Positions 61,285 to 64,000 of a DNA stretch of 64,000 nucleotides are shown in pieces. Position numbers and translations under genes: made by a program. Within the stretch, counting starts at the first letter, position 1; every line of letters starts with the position of its first letter. Below the pieces are notes generated by a model. The model was not told where the DNA came from. It made no database searches and saw nothing but the letters and a program-made list of their open reading frames with translations. This DNA comes from Mariniflexile sp. TRM1-10 (lineage in GTDB: Bacteria > Bacteroidota > Bacteroidia > Flavobacteriales > Flavobacteriaceae): NCBI RefSeq assembly GCF_003425985.1, contig NZ_CP022985.1:2331501-2395500 (forward strand). Reading direction: 5' to 3'.

Positions 61285-62730
61285 ATGAATTCCACTTCGC
61301 AAAAATTATCCATCAAGGAAAAGATAGGATATAGTTTAGGTGACCTTGCTGCAAACTTGGTGTTTCAAACGTTGATAACCTATCTGGCTTATTTTTATAC
61401 AGACATATATGGATTATCTCCAACACACTCATCCATAATTATGTTAGTCGTTGGATTGGTTGCGGCCTTCATTTTTAATCCAATCGTTGGAGCCATTGCC
61501 GATAGAACAAATACAAGATGGGGGAAATTTCGTCCTTGGATTTTGTGGACAGCAGTGCCACTTGGCATTATTGCTATTTTGGCATTTTCTACACCTGATT
61601 TTTCATATAAAGGTAAAGTCATATATGCCGTAGTAACTTATACACTATTATTGATATTGTATGCTGCAAACAATCTCCCTTATTCGGCACTTAGTGGTGT
61701 TATTACAGGTAACATGGCAGAAAGAAACAGTTTGTCATCCTATAGATTTGTAGCTGTTATGTTTGCTCAATTTTTTGTGCAAGTATTTATGCTTGGGATT
61801 ATAAAAAGTGCAGGAGGTGGTGATAAAGCCATAGGAATAGAAAAAGTAATGACTGTATTGGCCATTGTAGGTACTATTATGCTAATTATAACCTTTTTAA
61901 CAACAAAAGAACGTGTCGTTCCAAAACCTGAACAAAAATCAAGTATTAAAGAAGATTTAGGTGATTTAGTCAAAAATAAACCGTGGCTAATTATGCTATC
62001 ACTTACTACGCTTGTGTTTGTTACACTTGCCATGAAAGGGGGTGCTTATGTGTATTATTTTGAAAACTATGTAGACAGAGAACAATTAGCTGTGGTTATT
62101 CATCCCATTTTAGATTTCCTATTATCAATAGGGATGGATCATTTTGGAGATGACCCAATTTCTGCGGGATTTGGATTATTTAATGCTGGTGGTATCATTT
62201 TTATGATAGTAGGCATTATGTTGTCTAAAAAACTCGCTGATACATATGGTAAAAGAGACGTGTTTGCAACATTTCTTTTTATTTCAACTTTGTTTATTCT
62301 TGCCTTTTATTTCTTTCCATCAACATCAATAATACTCATATTCGTATCTCAAATACTTCATGGGTTTTTCTACGGAATCACTATCCCAATTCTTTGGGCT
62401 ATGATTGCTGATGTAGCCGATTATTCGGAATGGAAAAATAACCGTCGAGCAACAGCCATCATATTTTCTGCCATGATGGTAGGTTTAAAAGCGGGTCTAA
62501 GTATTGGGGGCGCTTTAACTACATGGTTTTTAGGATTTTTTAATTATGTGCCCAATGCACTAGAACAGCCTGATTCCGCCATTAACGGCATTAAATTACT
62601 GGTTAGTGTTTTTCCTTCTATCCCATTTTTGATTGGTGTTGGGTTATTGTTTTTCTATGAAATTAATAAAAAAATGGAGGTTGAATTAGAATGTGATTTA
62701 AAGGAAAGAAGATTAAGTGTCGTTAAATAA
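61285..62730 (+). CDS. GPH-family (glycoside-pentoside-hexuronide) cation symporter
   Basis: The 481-residue protein has about twelve membrane helices. GPH features are KIGYSLGDLAANLVFQ at the N-terminus, NPIVGAIADRTNTRWGKFRPWILWTAVPLG after helix 2, NLPYSALSGVIT in helix 4, and MIADVADYSEWKNNRRATAIIFS in the C-half. Relatives carry xylosides, melibiose or glucuronides with sodium or protons. In this operon, between xylanases and a cytoplasmic GH43, it should import xylobiose or other short xylo-oligosaccharides through the inner membrane. The insertion around residues 258-300 (VVIHPILDFLLSIGMDHFG) is a little unusual. Confidence 0.93.
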   Translation: MNSTSQKLSIKEKIGYSLGDLAANLVFQTLITYLAYFYTDIYGLSPTHSSIIMLVVGLVAAFIFNPIVGAIADRTNTRWGKFRPWILWTAVPLGIIAILAFSTPDFSYKGKVIYAVVTYTLLLILYAANNLPYSALSGVITGNMAERNSLSSYRFVAVMFAQFFVQVFMLGIIKSAGGGDKAIGIEKVMTVLAIVGTIMLIITFLTTKERVVPKPEQKSSIKEDLGDLVKNKPWLIMLSLTTLVFVTLAMKGGAYVYYFENYVDREQLAVVIHPILDFLLSIGMDHFGDDPISAGFGLFNAGGIIFMIVGIMLSKKLADTYGKRDVFATFLFISTLFILAFYFFPSTSIILIFVSQILHGFFYGITIPILWAMIADVADYSEWKNNRRATAIIFSAMMVGLKAGLSIGGALTTWFLGFFNYVPNALEQPDSAINGIKLLVSVFPSIPFLIGVGLLFFYEINKKMEVELECDLKERRLSVVK

Positions 62731-62749
62731 CAAATATAAAAATATTATA

Positions 62750-63778
62750 ATGCCAGATAAAAGTACAGAACATATTGATTTTGAAAGCTTAAGTAAAAAT
62801 GCCATCTCTCAGCCTTTGGTATCCCATATATATACTGCCGATCCATCTGCTCATGTTTTTAATAATAAGATATATATATATCCTTCTCATGATATAGATG
62901 CAGGTGTTCCTTTTAATGATAATGGAGACCATTTTGGAATGGAAGATTATCATGTGATATCCATGGACAACATAAATGCCAAAGCAGTTGATAATGGTGT
63001 TGCACTACACGTAGATGATGTGCCTTGGGCAGAAAGACAAATGTGGGCACCTGATGCCGCTCATAAAAACGGGAAATACTATTTGTTTTTCCCTGCTAAG
63101 AATAAAGAAGGGATTTTTCAAATAGGCGTTGCAATAAGTGATTTCCCTACGGGACCATTTAAAGCAGAACCAAATCCTATAGTGGGCAGTTATAGTATAG
63201 ATCCAGCCGTTTTTGAAGATGAAGATGGTAGTTATTACATATATTTTGGGGGAATTTGGGGCGGACAACTTCAAAAGTACCGGAACAATATATACCGTGA
63301 AGATAATGAGCTTCCTAAGCCAAATGAGCCTGCTTTATTACCTATTGTAGCAAAACTTACAGAGGATATGTTACAATTTTCCGAAGTACCGAAGGAAGTA
63401 CGGATTTTAGATGCGTATGGTGAACTGTTACTGGAAGGAGACAACGAAAAACGTTTTTTTGAAGCGTCTTGGGTGCATAAATATAAGGGTAAATATTATT
63501 TTTCATATTCGACAGGAGATACGCATTTTATCTGTTATGCCATAGGCGATAGCCCTTACGGACCATTTACGTATAAAGGACGTATTTTAAACCCTGTAAT
63601 AGGTTGGACGTCCCATCACTCAATTTGCGAGGTAGAAGGTAAGTGGTATTTATTTTACCATGATTCTAGCTTATCTCAAGGTGTGACGCATTTAAGGTCT
63701 ATTAAGGTTAGCGAAATTAAATATAACGATGATGGTACTATTATAGCACTTAATCCTTATGACAAGAAATCTTGTTAA
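62750..63778 (+). CDS. Cytoplasmic GH43 beta-xylosidase-like enzyme
   Basis: From ATG 62750 the 342-residue protein has no signal peptide, so it is cytoplasmic; a GTG at 62717 would overlap the symporter gene by 14 bases and add 11 residues. GH43 motifs are YTADPSAHVF (base Asp31), YSIDPAVFEDEDG (modulating Asp) and FFEASWVHKYKGKYYF (acid Glu), with HHSICEVEGKWYLFYHD near the end. It would split xylo-oligosaccharides delivered by the GPH symporter into xylose for xylA and xylB. It is the last gene of the rightward operon and is followed by two terminators. Confidence 0.9.
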   Translation: MPDKSTEHIDFESLSKNAISQPLVSHIYTADPSAHVFNNKIYIYPSHDIDAGVPFNDNGDHFGMEDYHVISMDNINAKAVDNGVALHVDDVPWAERQMWAPDAAHKNGKYYLFFPAKNKEGIFQIGVAISDFPTGPFKAEPNPIVGSYSIDPAVFEDEDGSYYIYFGGIWGGQLQKYRNNIYREDNELPKPNEPALLPIVAKLTEDMLQFSEVPKEVRILDAYGELLLEGDNEKRFFEASWVHKYKGKYYFSYSTGDTHFICYAIGDSPYGPFTYKGRILNPVIGWTSHHSICEVEGKWYLFYHDSSLSQGVTHLRSIKVSEIKYNDDGTIIALNPYDKKSC

Positions 63779-63810
63779 TAAATGACAATGTAATTTAATT
63801 ATAATAATTA

Positions 63811-63847
63811 AAAAAAGAGAGGCTAAAATATGGTCTCTCTTTTTTTT
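63811..63847 (+). terminator. Terminator of the xylan operon
   Basis: AAAAAAGAGAG pairs with CTCTCTTTTTT around an inner G-T/C-G extension; the stem is followed by T residues. Confidence 0.85.
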
Positions 63848-63853
63848 GTAAAT

Positions 63854-63890
63854 AAAACAACCTCAAATTAAATAAACTTGAGGTTGTTTT
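63854..63890. terminator. Second, bidirectional terminator
   Basis: AAAACAACCTCAA (63854-63866) and TTGAGGTTGTTTT (63878-63890) form a perfect 13-bp stem with A and T ends, fitting termination from both sides between the convergent genes. Confidence 0.85.
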
Positions 63891-63919
63891 TAAAAACTAA
63901 CTAAACTAAACAAATAATG

Positions 63920-64000
63920 TTATTGAGCTACTAAAGCAATGTTGTCTATAAACATGGTCTCTCCAGTTTTACCCATATCTAAAGCAACTCTAGTTGCATC
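63920..64000 (-). CDS. C-terminal end of a protein with a carbohydrate-binding-like domain (partial, right edge)
   Basis: A reverse-strand frame enters from the right edge and stops at TAA (63920-63922). The 26 visible residues include ALDMGKTGETMFIDNIALVAQ, typical of the last strands of CBM4/9-type or similar galactose-binding domains, where an F-x-D-N/D-x-x-L segment ends the domain. The frame is open over all the visible sequence and is followed by a terminator in the right orientation. It could be a xylan-binding lipoprotein or a modular xylanase; the window is too short to say. Confidence 0.55.
   Translation of the reverse strand, partial: DATRVALDMGKTGETMFIDNIALVAQ

Overview
The window looks like a chromosomal segment of a marine or alga-associated member of the Flavobacteriaceae (Bacteroidota). 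The DNA is AT-rich, promoters fit the TTG / TAnnTTTG type, and there are SusC/SusD pairs, hybrid two-component regulators and many secreted lipoprotein glycoside hydrolases. These assignments come from reading motifs in the sequence; no database search was possible.

Region 1 (1-7.3 kb) is mostly housekeeping: the tail of a probable histidine kinase, a VOC-family protein with unusual composition, a GH28 pectinase-like lipoprotein, a small methyltransferase coupled to a TrmH-type RNA methyltransferase, mutS, and a tRNA-Gly/tRNA-Leu pair with a recognisable promoter and terminator. A 162-bp MITE-like element begins on the last base of the mutS stop codon.

Region 2 (7.4-40.6 kb) is a double fructan utilisation locus. 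Two modules share the order regulator, sugar porter, GH32, SusC, SusD, fructokinase. The first is enlarged with two LamG-GH32 enzymes, two surface lipoproteins and a PD40 lipoprotein. Each is headed by a hybrid sensor with a periplasmic-binding-protein sensor, like the fructose-sensing BT1754 of Bacteroides thetaiotaomicron. Fructans would be cut at the surface, imported by SusCD, reduced to fructose by GH32 enzymes, carried in by the sugar porter and phosphorylated by fructokinase. The two porters, with their leaders and the 5' end of the next GH32 gene, form a near-identical duplicated block. Both LamG-GH32 enzymes have Glu where GH32 normally has its Asp nucleophile. A similar short structured element lies just outside each end of the locus.

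Region 3 (40.9-64 kb) handles glucuronoxylan and xylose. A GntR-type regulator, xylulokinase, xylose isomerase and a sodium/sugar symporter form the catabolic part. Then come a GH43 lipoprotein, a LacI regulator, a SASA esterase, GH3, GH67 and GH115 alpha-glucuronidases, two GH10 xylanases, a GPH symporter and a cytoplasmic GH43. The divergent GH3/GH67 promoter region carries three stacked palindromes, one a LacI-type operator overlapping a predicted -33 box. No xylan SusCD pair is in the window; a truncated reverse-strand gene with a CBM-like end starts at the right edge. I found no CRISPR array, rRNA, phage or complete insertion sequence.
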